The notes below the pieces were generated by a model. The model ran no database searches and was not told the origin of the DNA. It saw only the letters and a program-made list of their open reading frames with translations. The position numbers and the translations under genes were made by a program. 64,000 nucleotides of DNA from Luteibacter rhizovicinus DSM 16549 (GTDB lineage Bacteria; Pseudomonadota; Gammaproteobacteria; Xanthomonadales; Rhodanobacteraceae). Shown piece after piece: positions 20,705-29,388 of this stretch. Every line of letters starts with the position of its first letter. Position 1 is the first letter of the stretch. The stretch is from the NCBI RefSeq assembly GCF_001887595.1, contig NZ_CP017480.1:4616001-4680000 (forward strand), in the 5' to 3' direction.

Positions 20705-22126
20705 TCAGTAATTCACCTGCAACTGCATGCGCAGCAACTGCCCGTCGATCCGACGATAAGGCGCCGTACTCACGTCCGTACGGCGCATGTTCGCCCACGC
20801 CACCGCCAGCTCGACGGCGTTCGACGGCTGCCATTCGATGCCGGCCTCGATCTCATCCACCTGCATCTTCGGCGCGTTCGTGTCGAACTTCGCCGCGCCG
20901 CGATAGGTCTGCCATTTCGCATACGGCATCAACGAGCCGTAGTCACCGTCGAACTTGTACATCACCTGCGCATAGCCGCCACGTAGCGACTGCGTGCGGA
21001 CGACACGGCGTGCGACATCGAGCTCAGGACCCTGCCCCACCGTCCACTCCGCCTGGAACCCGAACGGCTGCGGGTAATACACCACGTGCGCCGCGACACG
21101 ACGATCCGTCGAGCCGGCGACGGGTGCATCCACCGTGGGAGTAAACGTTCGGCCGTCGATGGTCGCCGAACCGGTCGTCACCTTGTAGCGGCCGGAATAC
21201 GCGTCCGCACCCACCTCGAGGTACTGCCCGTTCGCGAACTTGAACGGATAGGAGAAGTGGATCACCGAGTGCAGCTGGTCGTTGCGATCGGGACGATTGG
21301 CGCCCTGCCCGTTGTACACGCCGACGCCGAACACGCCGTAGTCGCCCGAGCCCTTCAGGCCCGACTTGACCAGGTAGGCGTAGCGCTCCTTGATCTCCTT
21401 CGGTGTCCAGTAAAAGAACACGCCCAGATCGCGCTCGTCGCGCACGGCGGAGTTCAGCGCATCCGCGCGATCGAGGGCGAGGCGGTTCTGGCTGGACTGC
21501 AGGTCTTCCCAGCCGTACGGAATCTTCGACTGACCGGCACGGATGCGGTAGGTCTTGTCCTTGTCCAGCCACAGGTCCGCGTACGCATCGCGCAACTGGG
21601 CGAAGTTACCGGTGCTCGAGCCCGTCGGCGTGCTGGCGAAGTCGGGCTGGATGTAGATCGACATCTTGTCGGTGACGTCGCCGCTGATGACAACGCGCGC
21701 ACGACGAATGCCAAAGCCCTGTTCGCGACCGATGTAGCGATCGCCGGGGGATTTGAGGTCCTTCGCGTCCCCGCCGACTTCCTGGTTGTAGCGCATCTGC
21801 AGGTAGCCGCGGATGCCGATCTTGTCGTACCAGGCCTTGGTCGCCGGCGTAGCCGACGATGCCGACCTGGCGGCCACGGCGGGCTGCGCGGTGCTGCTCG
21901 CCGTGGCCGTGGCGACGGTCGGAGCCGCCGTCGTGGCCGCGACGGGCGCCGGCGTGTCGGTCACCTGGGCGAACTTGCCAAGACGCTGCCGGCCCGGGCC
22001 CGGCTCCGCAAATAGCTGCCGCGTAGCGGTATCGACGTAGAGCTCGATGGCTTCTTGCGGTGCGCCCTCGGCGGCCGCGGTGCCGCACATCGTCCAGAAG
22101 GCGGCGGCCAGGGGAAGTCTCTTCAT
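20705..22126 (-). CDS. Phosphate-selective porin O/P family outer-membrane protein
   Basis: A 473-residue outer-membrane beta-barrel porin with a signal peptide (MKRLPLAAAFWTMCGTAAAE). A low-complexity Ala/Thr/Pro linker (residues about 57-95) leads to the barrel, which starts WYDKIGIRGYLQMRYNQEVG. Family features include RARVVISGDVTDKMSIYIQP, YRIRAGQSKIPYGWEDLQSS and the alternating strands ending LLRMQLQVNY. The C-terminal aromatic residue suits Bam-mediated assembly. OprO and OprP carry phosphate or pyrophosphate, but many relatives have other or unknown solutes. It is divergent from the TonB-dependent receptor gene. Confidence 0.88.
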   Translation of the reverse strand: MKRLPLAAAFWTMCGTAAAEGAPQEAIELYVDTATRQLFAEPGPGRQRLGKFAQVTDTPAPVAATTAAPTVATATASSTAQPAVAARSASSATPATKAWYDKIGIRGYLQMRYNQEVGGDAKDLKSPGDRYIGREQGFGIRRARVVISGDVTDKMSIYIQPDFASTPTGSSTGNFAQLRDAYADLWLDKDKTYRIRAGQSKIPYGWEDLQSSQNRLALDRADALNSAVRDERDLGVFFYWTPKEIKERYAYLVKSGLKGSGDYGVFGVGVYNGQGANRPDRNDQLHSVIHFSYPFKFANGQYLEVGADAYSGRYKVTTGSATIDGRTFTPTVDAPVAGSTDRRVAAHVVYYPQPFGFQAEWTVGQGPELDVARRVVRTQSLRGGYAQVMYKFDGDYGSLMPYAKWQTYRGAAKFDTNAPKMQVDEIEAGIEWQPSNAVELAVAWANMRRTDVSTAPYRRIDGQLLRMQLQVNY

Positions 22127-22429
22127 GGTTCTTGGCTCCGAAAATACTCAGGAAAACGGTTGAGAAAAACCTCAAACGTCGGCGATAGTGACGTCTAAAT
22201 GCGTTAAACGTCGCCAACGCGTTCGATCGAACGGCACGTTATCCGTCGTCCATTGCACTTCGGTGACAGTGGCAGGGGATGCCAGTCCACGCAGGTTTCT
22301 GCGTTGCAACACTTCCGTCATGCCCACGTCACAAGGGATAATTCGCAAAGACGCGCCCTCGCCAGGGGACCGGCTCGACCGCAGTTGGCGAGGCACTCTC
22401 ACCCCAGGAACTCCCAGGCGGAACACACC
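22127..22429. other. Divergent promoter region between porin and TonB-dependent receptor
   Basis: These 303 bases carry no gene on either strand. They must hold the divergent promoters of the porin and the receptor. A GATAAT at 22336-22341 could be a -10 for the receptor gene, but no good -35 is visible. I see no Fur box or REP arm. Confidence 0.5.
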
Positions 22430-24688
22430 ATGTCTCTCGTTAGCTCGCGCCGTATGCCGCGACGTCTCGTCATTGCCCTGTCTATCGCCACGGCGCTCAC
22501 CGTCGGCCCTGCCTTCGCACAGGACGCCGCGCCCAACGCTCCGAAGGTCAAGACGGCCACGCTGGAGACGGTCACCGTCACCGCTGAAAAGCGCACGGAA
22601 GACCTGCAGAAGGTGCCCATCTCGATGACCGTGATCACGGCCGAGAAGCTCGAGGCCTTTGGCCAGGCGGGCGACGGCGTGCTCCAGCTCGCCGCGCGCG
22701 CACCCAGTGTGTATGCCGAAACCTCGTACGGACGCGAGTTCCCGCGGTTCTACATCCGCGGCCTCGGCAACAGCGACTTCGACCTCAATGCGTCGCAGCC
22801 GGTGTCGATGGTGTACGACGACATCGTCCAGGAGAACCCGATCCTCAAGGGCTTCCCGTTGTTCGATCTGGAGCAAGTGGAAGTGCTTCGCGGTCCGCAG
22901 GGCACGCTCTTCGGCCGTAACTCGCCGGCCGGCGTGATCAAGTTCGAATCGCGCAAGCCGACCCAGGAAACCGAGGGCTATGCCCGCGTGTCCTACGGCT
23001 CGTACGGCACGGCCAACGCCGAAGCCGCCATCGGCGGCAAGATCAGCTCCGACTGGTCGGGCCGCGTCTCCGCCATCGCCCAGCATCGCGACGGCTGGAT
23101 CGACAACGATTACAAGGGCAAGAAGGACGACCTCGGCGGTTACAACGACCGCGCCGTTCGCTTGCAGGCGCTGTACAAGCACTCCGACGACTTCGACGCC
23201 CTGATCAACGTGCACGGCCGCCTGCTCGACGGTAGCGCCATGGTCAACCGCGCCAACTCGATCACCCTGGGCAGCGACCAGTTCGTGCAGGGCTTCGACC
23301 GTGACTCGGTCTCGCAGGATGGCAACAACAAGCAGCACCTGTTCACCTGGGGCAGCAACCTGCACCTGAACTGGCACTTCGGCGATCTCAACTTCACCTC
23401 GATCACCGGCCTCGAGCGCGCGCAGACGTACAGCCTCGGCGACGTCGACGGTGGCTACGACGCCTCCGAGACGCCGGCCCGCCCGAGCAGCACCGACCGC
23501 ACCACGCCGTTCTATTCCGAGACGGCCGACGCACTGCCGAAGGATCGCCAGATCAGCCAGGAGTTCCGTCTGTCCAACGACAGCTCGGAGCGCCTGAAGT
23601 GGCAGGTGGGCACGTACTACTTCGACGAAGACGTTGCGATCACCAACTACTCGTACGACACGCTCAACAACCACGCCCTCAACGGCCTGGTCGACCAGAG
23701 CCAGCATACGAAGGCCTGGGCGCTGTTCGGCTCGACCGACTACCAGTTCACCGACGAGTTCGACGTCCGCGCCGGCGCCCGCTGGTCGCACGACAAGCGT
23801 GACTTCAGCGCGGAGCGCTTCCTCGGCTTCACCGGCCCGATCGGCCCGCTGACCTCCAAGCCGACCGACTCGCGCTGGAGCGGCGACCTCACCGGCACGT
23901 GGCAGCTGTCGAAGAACGCGAACGTGTACGCACGCGTCGCCAACGGCTTCCGCGCGCCCAGCGTCCAGGGCCGCATCACCTTCGCCAACAGCATTTCCAC
24001 GGCACGGCCGGAGACAGTCACCTCTTACGAAATCGGCTTCAAGTCGACCACGGAAGACAACAAGGTCCGTTTCAACGCCGACATCTACAAGTACGACATG
24101 CATAACCAGCAGCTGACCGCGGTCGGTGGTGCAAGCAACGTCACGCAGCTGATCAATGCGAAGAAGACCCAGGGCTACGGCACCGAGTTCGACCTCGAGG
24201 CTTACCTGACGCCGCAGTTCTACATGACCGCCGGTGGCAGCTATAACCACACCGAGCTGAAGGACAAGAACCTGGCGATCGCCCCGTGCGGCGGCGGCTG
24301 CACGGTCCTCGATCCGCTCAATGCGGACGGCAATGCGCTGATCAACGGCAATTCGCTGCCCAACGCGCCGAAGTGGATCGGTACCTGGACCGCCCGCTAC
24401 GGCATCCCGTACGGCGAGAGCGGTGAGTTCTTCGTCTACACCGACTGGAACTACCGCAGCGAAGTGAACTTCTTCCTGTACGACTCCGAAGAGTTCAAGA
24501 GCAAGCCCTTCCTCGAAGGCGGCATCCGCGTCGGTTACAACTGGGACTTCGGCAAGCGCGAGATCGCCCTTTACGGTCGCAACATCACCGACAAGAAGGT
24601 GATCACCGGCGGTATCGACTTCAACAACCGCACGGCGTTCGTCAACGACCCGCGCATCATCGGCGTCGAGTTCCGCGCGGAGCTGTAA
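22430..24688 (+). CDS. TonB-dependent outer-membrane receptor
   Basis: The 752-residue product has a signal peptide (MPRRLVIALSIATALTVGPA then FAQ), followed by the plug domain (ETVTVTAEKRTEDLQKVPIS, FPRFYIRGLGNSDFDLNASQ, EVLRGPQGTLFGRNSPAGVI). A 22-strand barrel follows and ends VEFRAEL. It imports a ligand across the outer membrane using TonB energy; the ligand may be a siderophore, sugar or other nutrient. The plug signature resembles receptors often found in xanthomonads and sphingomonads with broad substrates. The ATG at 22430 gives the signal peptide. An intrinsic terminator follows. The ligand is not predictable from its neighbours. Confidence 0.92.
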   Translation: MSLVSSRRMPRRLVIALSIATALTVGPAFAQDAAPNAPKVKTATLETVTVTAEKRTEDLQKVPISMTVITAEKLEAFGQAGDGVLQLAARAPSVYAETSYGREFPRFYIRGLGNSDFDLNASQPVSMVYDDIVQENPILKGFPLFDLEQVEVLRGPQGTLFGRNSPAGVIKFESRKPTQETEGYARVSYGSYGTANAEAAIGGKISSDWSGRVSAIAQHRDGWIDNDYKGKKDDLGGYNDRAVRLQALYKHSDDFDALINVHGRLLDGSAMVNRANSITLGSDQFVQGFDRDSVSQDGNNKQHLFTWGSNLHLNWHFGDLNFTSITGLERAQTYSLGDVDGGYDASETPARPSSTDRTTPFYSETADALPKDRQISQEFRLSNDSSERLKWQVGTYYFDEDVAITNYSYDTLNNHALNGLVDQSQHTKAWALFGSTDYQFTDEFDVRAGARWSHDKRDFSAERFLGFTGPIGPLTSKPTDSRWSGDLTGTWQLSKNANVYARVANGFRAPSVQGRITFANSISTARPETVTSYEIGFKSTTEDNKVRFNADIYKYDMHNQQLTAVGGASNVTQLINAKKTQGYGTEFDLEAYLTPQFYMTAGGSYNHTELKDKNLAIAPCGGGCTVLDPLNADGNALINGNSLPNAPKWIGTWTARYGIPYGESGEFFVYTDWNYRSEVNFFLYDSEEFKSKPFLEGGIRVGYNWDFGKREIALYGRNITDKKVITGGIDFNNRTAFVNDPRIIGVEFRAEL

Positions 24689-24712
24689 GCCTCTCGCGAC
24701 CTCGCTCGGCTG

Positions 24713-24749
24713 ACGGCCGGCTCCTTCGGGGGCCGGCCGTTTTCGTTTT
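24713..24749 (+). terminator. Intrinsic terminator of the TonB receptor gene
   Basis: The stem CGGCCGGC pairs with GCCGGCCG around a TCCTTCGGGG loop and is followed by TTTTCGTTTT. It lies 24 bases after the stop codon. Confidence 0.85.
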
Positions 24750-24762
24750 GGGCAAAAAAGAC

Positions 24763-24847
24763 CTGTGGGAGCCGATTCATCGGCGATCCCGCGGCAGCGG
24801 GCGAGGTTGCGGCTAGCACCCCATCGCCGCTGAAGCGGCTCCCGCAG
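24763..24847. repeat. Mixed GTGG/GTAG-type REP pair
   Basis: A forward arm GTGGGAGCCGATTCATCGGC and a reverse arm of the other type (TCGCCGCTGAAGCGGCTCCC) flank the CCCGCGGCAGCGGG centre. One unit thus mixes the two stem sequences. Confidence 0.85.
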
Positions 24848-24981
24848 AGATGCGGCGATGGGCTGCCCGCCTAAACCTTTTCCTCACAGACCGCATCAGA
24901 GCTAGTGCCACCGACGCACCCCACCAGCACAGCGCGGCAGGGCATAGGCCATAAGTCATATGGAATTTCACGAAATTCTGG

Positions 24982-25009
24982 TTGACGACTAAAAATCTGG
25001 TGTTATAGT
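24982..25009 (+). promoter_or_regulatory. Sigma-70-like promoter of the exopeptide-GntR-ABC operon
   Basis: TTGACG (24982-24987) and TATAGT (25004-25009) are spaced by 16 bases and lie in a locally AT-rich stretch 44 bases before the first small gene. The -10 falls inside the operator dyad at 24999-25022, which suits repression. Confidence 0.75.
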
Positions 25010-25022
25010 TCACTACAACACC
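24999..25022. promoter_or_regulatory. Putative GntR (YtrA-type) operator
   Basis: A near-perfect inverted repeat, GGTGTTATAGT then TC then ACTACAACACC, with 10 of 11 arm positions paired. It has the form GGTG-N16-CACC and covers the -10 box. Autoregulation by the operon's own GntR protein is the simplest reading. Confidence 0.7.
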
Positions 25023-25052
25023 GGTCACCCACACCACCACTGGAGTACTGAC

Positions 25053-25238
25053 ATGAAAAACAACCTCAACGTCGCCGCCCTCGCCGCCGCCTTCGTCATC
25101 GCCACCGCCACCCTGGCCGGCTTCCACAGCACCAGCACCTCCGCCGCTCCCATCACCGAGATCAACGGCACCCACGTGACCGACCTGGCTCCGATCGTCG
25201 TCTACGCCGACGCCGACGCCAACGTCGCCTCCCTCTAA
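25053..25238 (+). CDS. Small exported protein 1 of the GntR-ABC operon
   Basis: A 61-residue protein with a signal-peptide-like N-terminus (MKNNLNVAALAAAFVIATAT) and a mature part of about 30 residues. That part carries NGTHVTDLAPIVVYADAD, which is shared in outline with the next gene (NG, V, DL, I, V, DAD). CTGGAG lies before the ATG at good spacing. It is the first gene after the operator-covered promoter. I do not recognise a named family. A role as signal, substrate or partner of the ABC transporter is inference from position and the shared motif. Confidence 0.75.
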   Translation: MKNNLNVAALAAAFVIATATLAGFHSTSTSAAPITEINGTHVTDLAPIVVYADADANVASL

Positions 25239-25279
25239 ACCCACTGCCCGACCTGCAGCACAGTCATCGGAGTCGAACC

Positions 25280-25615
25280 ATGAAAGCGCCGAACCTCATC
25301 GCACTTACCGCCTCTGTCCTGATTGCCGGAACCAGCGTGTTCGCCCTGCGCTCCTTCGATGACCGCGCCGCTGCACTGGTCGCCGCACCTCATTTTGTCA
25401 ACGGCGTCCGCGTCGTCGACCTCCCCGCTATCCAGGTGAGGCCCACCGACGCCGATGTGCGCGAGGCTGTCCTGGCTAGCGAGGCCACCCTGGACTCGGC
25501 GGCTGCCGCCATCAAGCGCAGCGCGGAAGATCGCGCCGCTGCGCTGATCGGCGCGCAGCTGGCCATGCCCTACTATTCGTTTGGTAATGCACTGCGCCGC
25601 ACGGCCAAGGATTAA
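25280..25615 (+). CDS. Small exported protein 2 of the GntR-ABC operon
   Basis: A 111-residue protein with a signal-like N-terminus (MKAPNLIALTASVLIAGTSV, ending FALRS) and a motif NGVRVVDLPAIQVRPTDAD at residues about 42-60 that parallels the first small protein. The remainder is Ala-rich helix (VLASEATLDSAAAAIKRSAE) and ends YYSFGNALRRTAKD. CGGAG precedes the ATG. It starts 41 bases after the first small gene and ends four bases before gntR, so it is firmly part of the operon. Function unknown. Confidence 0.78.
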   Translation: MKAPNLIALTASVLIAGTSVFALRSFDDRAAALVAAPHFVNGVRVVDLPAIQVRPTDADVREAVLASEATLDSAAAAIKRSAEDRAAALIGAQLAMPYYSFGNALRRTAKD

Positions 25616-25619
25616 CTAC

Positions 25620-25994
25620 ATGTCCATCACCTGGAACGACAGCGTCCCGATTTACCGCCAGCTCCGCGAACGCGTGGTGGCGATGATCCTGGACGGCGCC
25701 TTGAACGAAGGCGACCCGCTGCCGTCGGTACGCCAGGTCGCGGGGGATTTTCAGATCAACCCGCTGACTGTTTCCAAGGCGTATCAGGAGCTGGTCGACG
25801 AACAACTGGTTGAGAAACGGAGGGGTCTTGGCATGTTCGTGATCGATGGAGCGCGCGACGCGCTACTGAAGAGTGAAAGGGAGCGCTTCCTGCGCGAAGA
25901 ATGGCCGGCACTGTTTGCCCGTCTCCAGCGCATGGGCCTCGATCTCAAGACCTTGATGCGTGAAGCCCAAGGCTCCACGGAGGATCCGTCATGA
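25620..25994 (+). CDS. GntR-family regulator, YtrA-like
   Basis: A 124-residue regulator with an N-terminal winged helix (VPIYRQLRERVVAMILDGAL, LPSVRQVAGDFQINPLTVSK, AYQELVDEQLVEKRRGLGMF) and only a short helical C-terminal extension. That small size marks the YtrA subgroup, which usually represses its own ABC transporter operon. The ATG at 25620 begins four bases after the stop of the preceding gene, and its TGA overlaps the ATPase start (ATGA). The palindrome at 24999-25022 is the likely operator. The inducer is unknown; in Bacillus the YtrA regulon responds to cell-wall antibiotics. Confidence 0.9.
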   Translation: MSITWNDSVPIYRQLRERVVAMILDGALNEGDPLPSVRQVAGDFQINPLTVSKAYQELVDEQLVEKRRGLGMFVIDGARDALLKSERERFLREEWPALFARLQRMGLDLKTLMREAQGSTEDPS

Positions 25995-26848
25995 CCGCGG
26001 TCGTTACCGCCACCGGCCTGAGCAAGCGTTACAAGTCGTCACTGGCGCTGGATGGCGCCAGCTTCCAGATCGGATCGGGGCGCATCGTCGGCCTGATCGG
26101 CCCCAACGGGGCAGGCAAGACCACGGCGCTCAAGGCCATCCTCGGCCTGACCACCTTCGAGGGCCAGCTCAATGTCCTCGGCCTGGATCCCCGCAAGGAT
26201 CGGGACAAGCTCATGGAACAGGTCTGCTTCATCGCCGACGTGGCCGTGCTGCCCCGCTGGATCCGGGTCAAGGATGCGGTCGACTTCGTCGCCAACACCC
26301 ACCCCCGCTTCGACCGCGCCAAGTGCGACGCCTTCCTGGCCCGCACCAAGCTGCAGCCGCAGCAGAAGGTGAAACAGCTGTCCAAGGGCATGATCGTGCA
26401 GCTGCACCTGGCCCTGGTGATGTCGATCGATGCCCGGCTGCTGGTGCTGGACGAACCTACGCTGGGCCTGGACATCCTCTACCGCAAGCAGTTCTACCAG
26501 AGCCTTCTGGAAGACTACTTCGATGAGGAAAAGACCATCCTGGTCACCACGCATCAGGTCGAGGAGATCGAACACATCCTCACCGACCTCATGTTCATCC
26601 GCGACGGCAAGATCGTGCTCGATACCGACATGGACAGCCTGGGCGAGCGGTTCGCCGAGGTCCTGGTCGGCGCCGAGTTCGCACACGCCGCCCGGGAACT
26701 GAAGCCGCTCGATGAGCGCCAGGTCTTCGGCAAGAGCATTTTCCTCTTCGACAACGTCAGCCGGCCCGAGCTGGAACGCCTGGGCGAGGTACGACGCCCG
26801 TCGATCGGCGACCTCTTCGTCGCCACCATGAAGGGCACCTACGCATGA
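25991..26848 (+). CDS. ABC transporter ATP-binding protein
   Basis: A 285-residue nucleotide-binding subunit. Walker A is GPNGAGKT at residues 37-44, the signature region reads KQLSKGMIVQ, Walker B is ARLLVLDEPTLGLD, and the switch His is in VTTHQVEEIE. The C-terminal part (FAEVLVGAEFAHAARELKPL) resembles YtrB-like and drug-efflux ATPases. It overlaps both gntR and the permease gene by four bases, so expression of the three is coupled. It should energise export or membrane-lipid work by the partner permease. Confidence 0.94.
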   Translation: MTAVVTATGLSKRYKSSLALDGASFQIGSGRIVGLIGPNGAGKTTALKAILGLTTFEGQLNVLGLDPRKDRDKLMEQVCFIADVAVLPRWIRVKDAVDFVANTHPRFDRAKCDAFLARTKLQPQQKVKQLSKGMIVQLHLALVMSIDARLLVLDEPTLGLDILYRKQFYQSLLEDYFDEEKTILVTTHQVEEIEHILTDLMFIRDGKIVLDTDMDSLGERFAEVLVGAEFAHAARELKPLDERQVFGKSIFLFDNVSRPELERLGEVRRPSIGDLFVATMKGTYA

Positions 26849-27807
26849 AAACCTTCTACTGGCTGGTCAAGCGCGAGTTCTGGGAACACAAGGGCGGCTT
26901 CTTCTGGGCCCCGGTGATCACCGGCATCGTCTTCCTCGTCCTCAACGGCATGGGCATCGCCCTGGGTGAAGTGTTCGGACGGAAATGGGGTGGCATGCAG
27001 TTCGGCGGTGGCAACGTCCACCTGCAGAGCGACATGAGCCTGGCGGATCTGCAGAACGCCGGCGCCGGCATCGATATCATGCTGTACGCCGTCGCCGCGA
27101 TCATCCTTGGCGTCACCGCCATCGTGGTCTTCTTCTACTGCCTCGGTGCGCTATACGACGATCGTCGCGATCGCAGCATCCTGTTCTGGAAGTCGCTGCC
27201 ACTGTCGGACACGTCCACCGTGTTGTCGAAGCTGGCGAGTGCCGCCCTGCTTGCTCCCGCCATCGCCATCGCTGTCGGCGTGATCGTCGGTCTGGTACTG
27301 GCCCTGTTCCTCGCCATTGTCGCCACGATCCACGGCATAAGCGTCTGGACCCTGTTGATGCAGGCGCATCCGCTCCGCGTCGTGTTCAACCTGATCCTGC
27401 TGCTCCCGCTGTATGCGATCTGGGCACTGCCGACGCTGGGCTGGTTGCTGCTCTGCTCGGCCTGGGCGAAAAGCAAGCCGTTCCTCTGGGCGATCGCCCT
27501 GCCCGTCGGCTCCGGCGTGATCGTCTCCTGGTTCGGCCTGATGGGTCTGGTGAATCTGTCGACGGACTGGTACTGGAAGAACGTCGTGAGCCGCCTCCTC
27601 GGCAGCCTGGTTCCGGGCAGCTGGGTCGGCAATGCCTCACCGGTGGTGATCCCGGGCCACAGCAATCCGGCGGCACTGCTGGACACCCTCGACCTGGCGT
27701 ACCACTACAGCGCCCTGGCGAGCCCCTCGCTCTGGATCGGTGCGGCGGCCGGTGCGGCGATGATCGCCGCAGCCATCTGGTTCCGGCGCTGGCGCGACGA
27801 CGGCTGA
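26845..27807 (+). CDS. ABC transporter permease
   Basis: A 320-residue inner-membrane subunit with about six transmembrane helices, among them FFWAPVITGIVFLVLNGMGI, IMLYAVAAIILGVTAIVVFF, AIAIAVGVIVGLVLALFLAI and AAGAAMIAAAIWF. The segment LYDDRRDRSILFWKSLPLSD after the second helix is typical of ABC-2-type permeases. It pairs with the ATPase by a four-base overlap and is the last gene before a terminator. The substrate is unknown; the small exported proteins upstream are candidates. Confidence 0.92.
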   Translation: MKTFYWLVKREFWEHKGGFFWAPVITGIVFLVLNGMGIALGEVFGRKWGGMQFGGGNVHLQSDMSLADLQNAGAGIDIMLYAVAAIILGVTAIVVFFYCLGALYDDRRDRSILFWKSLPLSDTSTVLSKLASAALLAPAIAIAVGVIVGLVLALFLAIVATIHGISVWTLLMQAHPLRVVFNLILLLPLYAIWALPTLGWLLLCSAWAKSKPFLWAIALPVGSGVIVSWFGLMGLVNLSTDWYWKNVVSRLLGSLVPGSWVGNASPVVIPGHSNPAALLDTLDLAYHYSALASPSLWIGAAAGAAMIAAAIWFRRWRDDG

Positions 27808-27819
27808 AACGATGGATCG

Positions 27820-27846
27820 ACGGCCCCTTCGGGGGCCGTCTTCCGT
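27820..27846 (+). terminator. Terminator of the GntR-ABC operon
   Basis: ACGGCCCC, loop TTCG, GGGGCCGT, then CTTCCGTTC. The T-run is weak but the eight-pair GC stem with a UUCG loop is strong. Confidence 0.7.
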
Positions 27847-27896
27847 TCAGGGGTTACGACAAAACGAATCCATCTGCGCGATTCCGGAGGTTGGTC

Positions 27897-29144
27897 ATGG
27901 TCCGTCCGCCTTGGTTCCTTCTCGTTCCACTCGCCCTGCTCCTCACCGGTTGCGCCACGCGACCGGTGGCTCCCGACACACCGAAGCCGTTGCGCGGCGA
28001 AGCACTCGACCGTCGCGTCGTCGAACTCATGGCGGCGGCCAACGTACCCGGCCTCGCCATCGCCATCATCGAGGACGGCAAGGTGGTCTACCTGCACGCC
28101 TACGGCGAGCGGGACACGGCACAACACCTTCCCCTGCAGACCGACACCGTCATGTATGCGGCATCCATCACCAAGATGGCTTTCTCGTACGCGGTGATGG
28201 GACTGGTCGACGAGCACCGTCTCGACCTCGACGCCAGCATCGCCAGCGACCTGCCCAAGCCGCTTCCCGCTTACGAGAAATACGCCGACCTTGCAGGTGA
28301 CGACCGCTGGAAAGCGCTGACGCCAGCGATCCTGCTCAGCCACCGCTCGGGCTTCGCCAACTTTCGTTTCTGGCAGCCCGGCAAGGATTACGATCCCAAC
28401 GGCAAGCTGGCCTTCTATTTCGATCCGGGCGCGCGTTACGCGTATTCCGGCGAGGGGATCAACCTGCTGCAGTTCGTCATCGAGAACGGCAAGGGCATCG
28501 ATGTCGACACGCTGATGCGCGAGCGTCTGTTCACGCCCTTCGGCATGACGCGCACCGGTATGACCTGGCGTGACGACTTCGCCGGCAACGTCGCCATCGG
28601 CTACGACGAGCATGGCAAGGCACTCGGGCACAAGCATCGCGAATCCGTTCGCGCCGCAGGGTCGATGGACACCACACCGCATGACTATGCGCAGTTGCTG
28701 GCGGCGATGGTGCGTGGCGACGGCCTCAGCCCTTCGACGTATCGAACGTGGCTCACGCCCCGGGTATCGATCCATTCGTTGCAGCAATTCCCGACCATCG
28801 GCTCTCCCGACACGACGGCGAACGACAGCATCCGGCTTGGTTACGGGCTGGGCATGGGCCGCTACCAATCGGATCGCGGGCCCGTGTTCTTCAAATCGGG
28901 GCACGACGACGGCACCAACAACCTCGCTGTCTGCCAGATGGACTCGCGCACCTGCGTCCTGCTGATGAGCAACAGCTCCAACGGCGAAGGCATCTTCGCT
29001 TACTTGCTCGAGGCGACGATCGGCGAGACCTGTTTTCCCTGGTATTGGGAGAACGACATCCCGTTCGACCATCCGGAATTCAGCGGCGAAGCCGGCCGAA
29101 CGACGCCCCCTGGCACCTGCGTCATGCCCAGGCCATCCATGTAA
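27897..29144 (+). CDS. Serine hydrolase lipoprotein (class C beta-lactamase-like)
   Basis: A 415-residue lipoprotein whose signal ends at the lipobox LLTGC (Cys19). The penicillin-binding fold shows the SxxK motif S90-I-T-K93 (YAASITKMAFSY), a Tyr motif in YAYSGEGINLLQ and the third motif region SGHDDGTNNLAV. It may act as a D,D-peptidase, esterase or beta-lactamase-like enzyme in the envelope. CCGGAGG at good spacing fixes the start at 27897. It sits 89 bases after the ABC operon with a terminator between, so it is probably a separate unit, but proximity to a YtrA-type operon hints at cell-wall stress. Substrate unknown. Confidence 0.88.
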   Translation: MVRPPWFLLVPLALLLTGCATRPVAPDTPKPLRGEALDRRVVELMAAANVPGLAIAIIEDGKVVYLHAYGERDTAQHLPLQTDTVMYAASITKMAFSYAVMGLVDEHRLDLDASIASDLPKPLPAYEKYADLAGDDRWKALTPAILLSHRSGFANFRFWQPGKDYDPNGKLAFYFDPGARYAYSGEGINLLQFVIENGKGIDVDTLMRERLFTPFGMTRTGMTWRDDFAGNVAIGYDEHGKALGHKHRESVRAAGSMDTTPHDYAQLLAAMVRGDGLSPSTYRTWLTPRVSIHSLQQFPTIGSPDTTANDSIRLGYGLGMGRYQSDRGPVFFKSGHDDGTNNLAVCQMDSRTCVLLMSNSSNGEGIFAYLLEATIGETCFPWYWENDIPFDHPEFSGEAGRTTPPGTCVMPRPSM

Positions 29145-29171
29145 ACGCAACGCTCCGGCATAAAGCGCGAC

Positions 29172-29225
29172 GCTCCCACAGGAGCCGCTCCTGTGGGAGA
29201 CGCTTCAGCGGCGAAGCTCTCCTAC
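29172..29225. repeat. GTGG-type REP remnants
   Basis: GCTCCCACAGGAGCCGCTCC and GTGGGAGACGCTTCAGCGGC are degenerate arms between the serine hydrolase and patatin genes. CTCCCACAGGAG pairs with CTCCTGTGGGAG to form a short hairpin. Confidence 0.7.
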
Positions 29226-29388
29226 AAACGTGCGCCAGCGCACAGGAATACCCTTTCCGCTGTATTGCACAACTTCAACGCAGGGTCTAAAACCAAGGCG
29301 ACGAAGCGCCCGGTGAGGGGACCGCCGCCTCGATCCGGTTCGCATGAGCCGGACCACGAGCTTGCATCGACTGCAGGGGATCCTCGCC

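Noticed and set aside
22172..24250. A 692-residue minus-strand frame opposite the TonB-dependent receptor
   Set aside because: It is Val/Arg/Ala-rich shadow sequence; the plus-strand receptor has full plug and barrel motifs.
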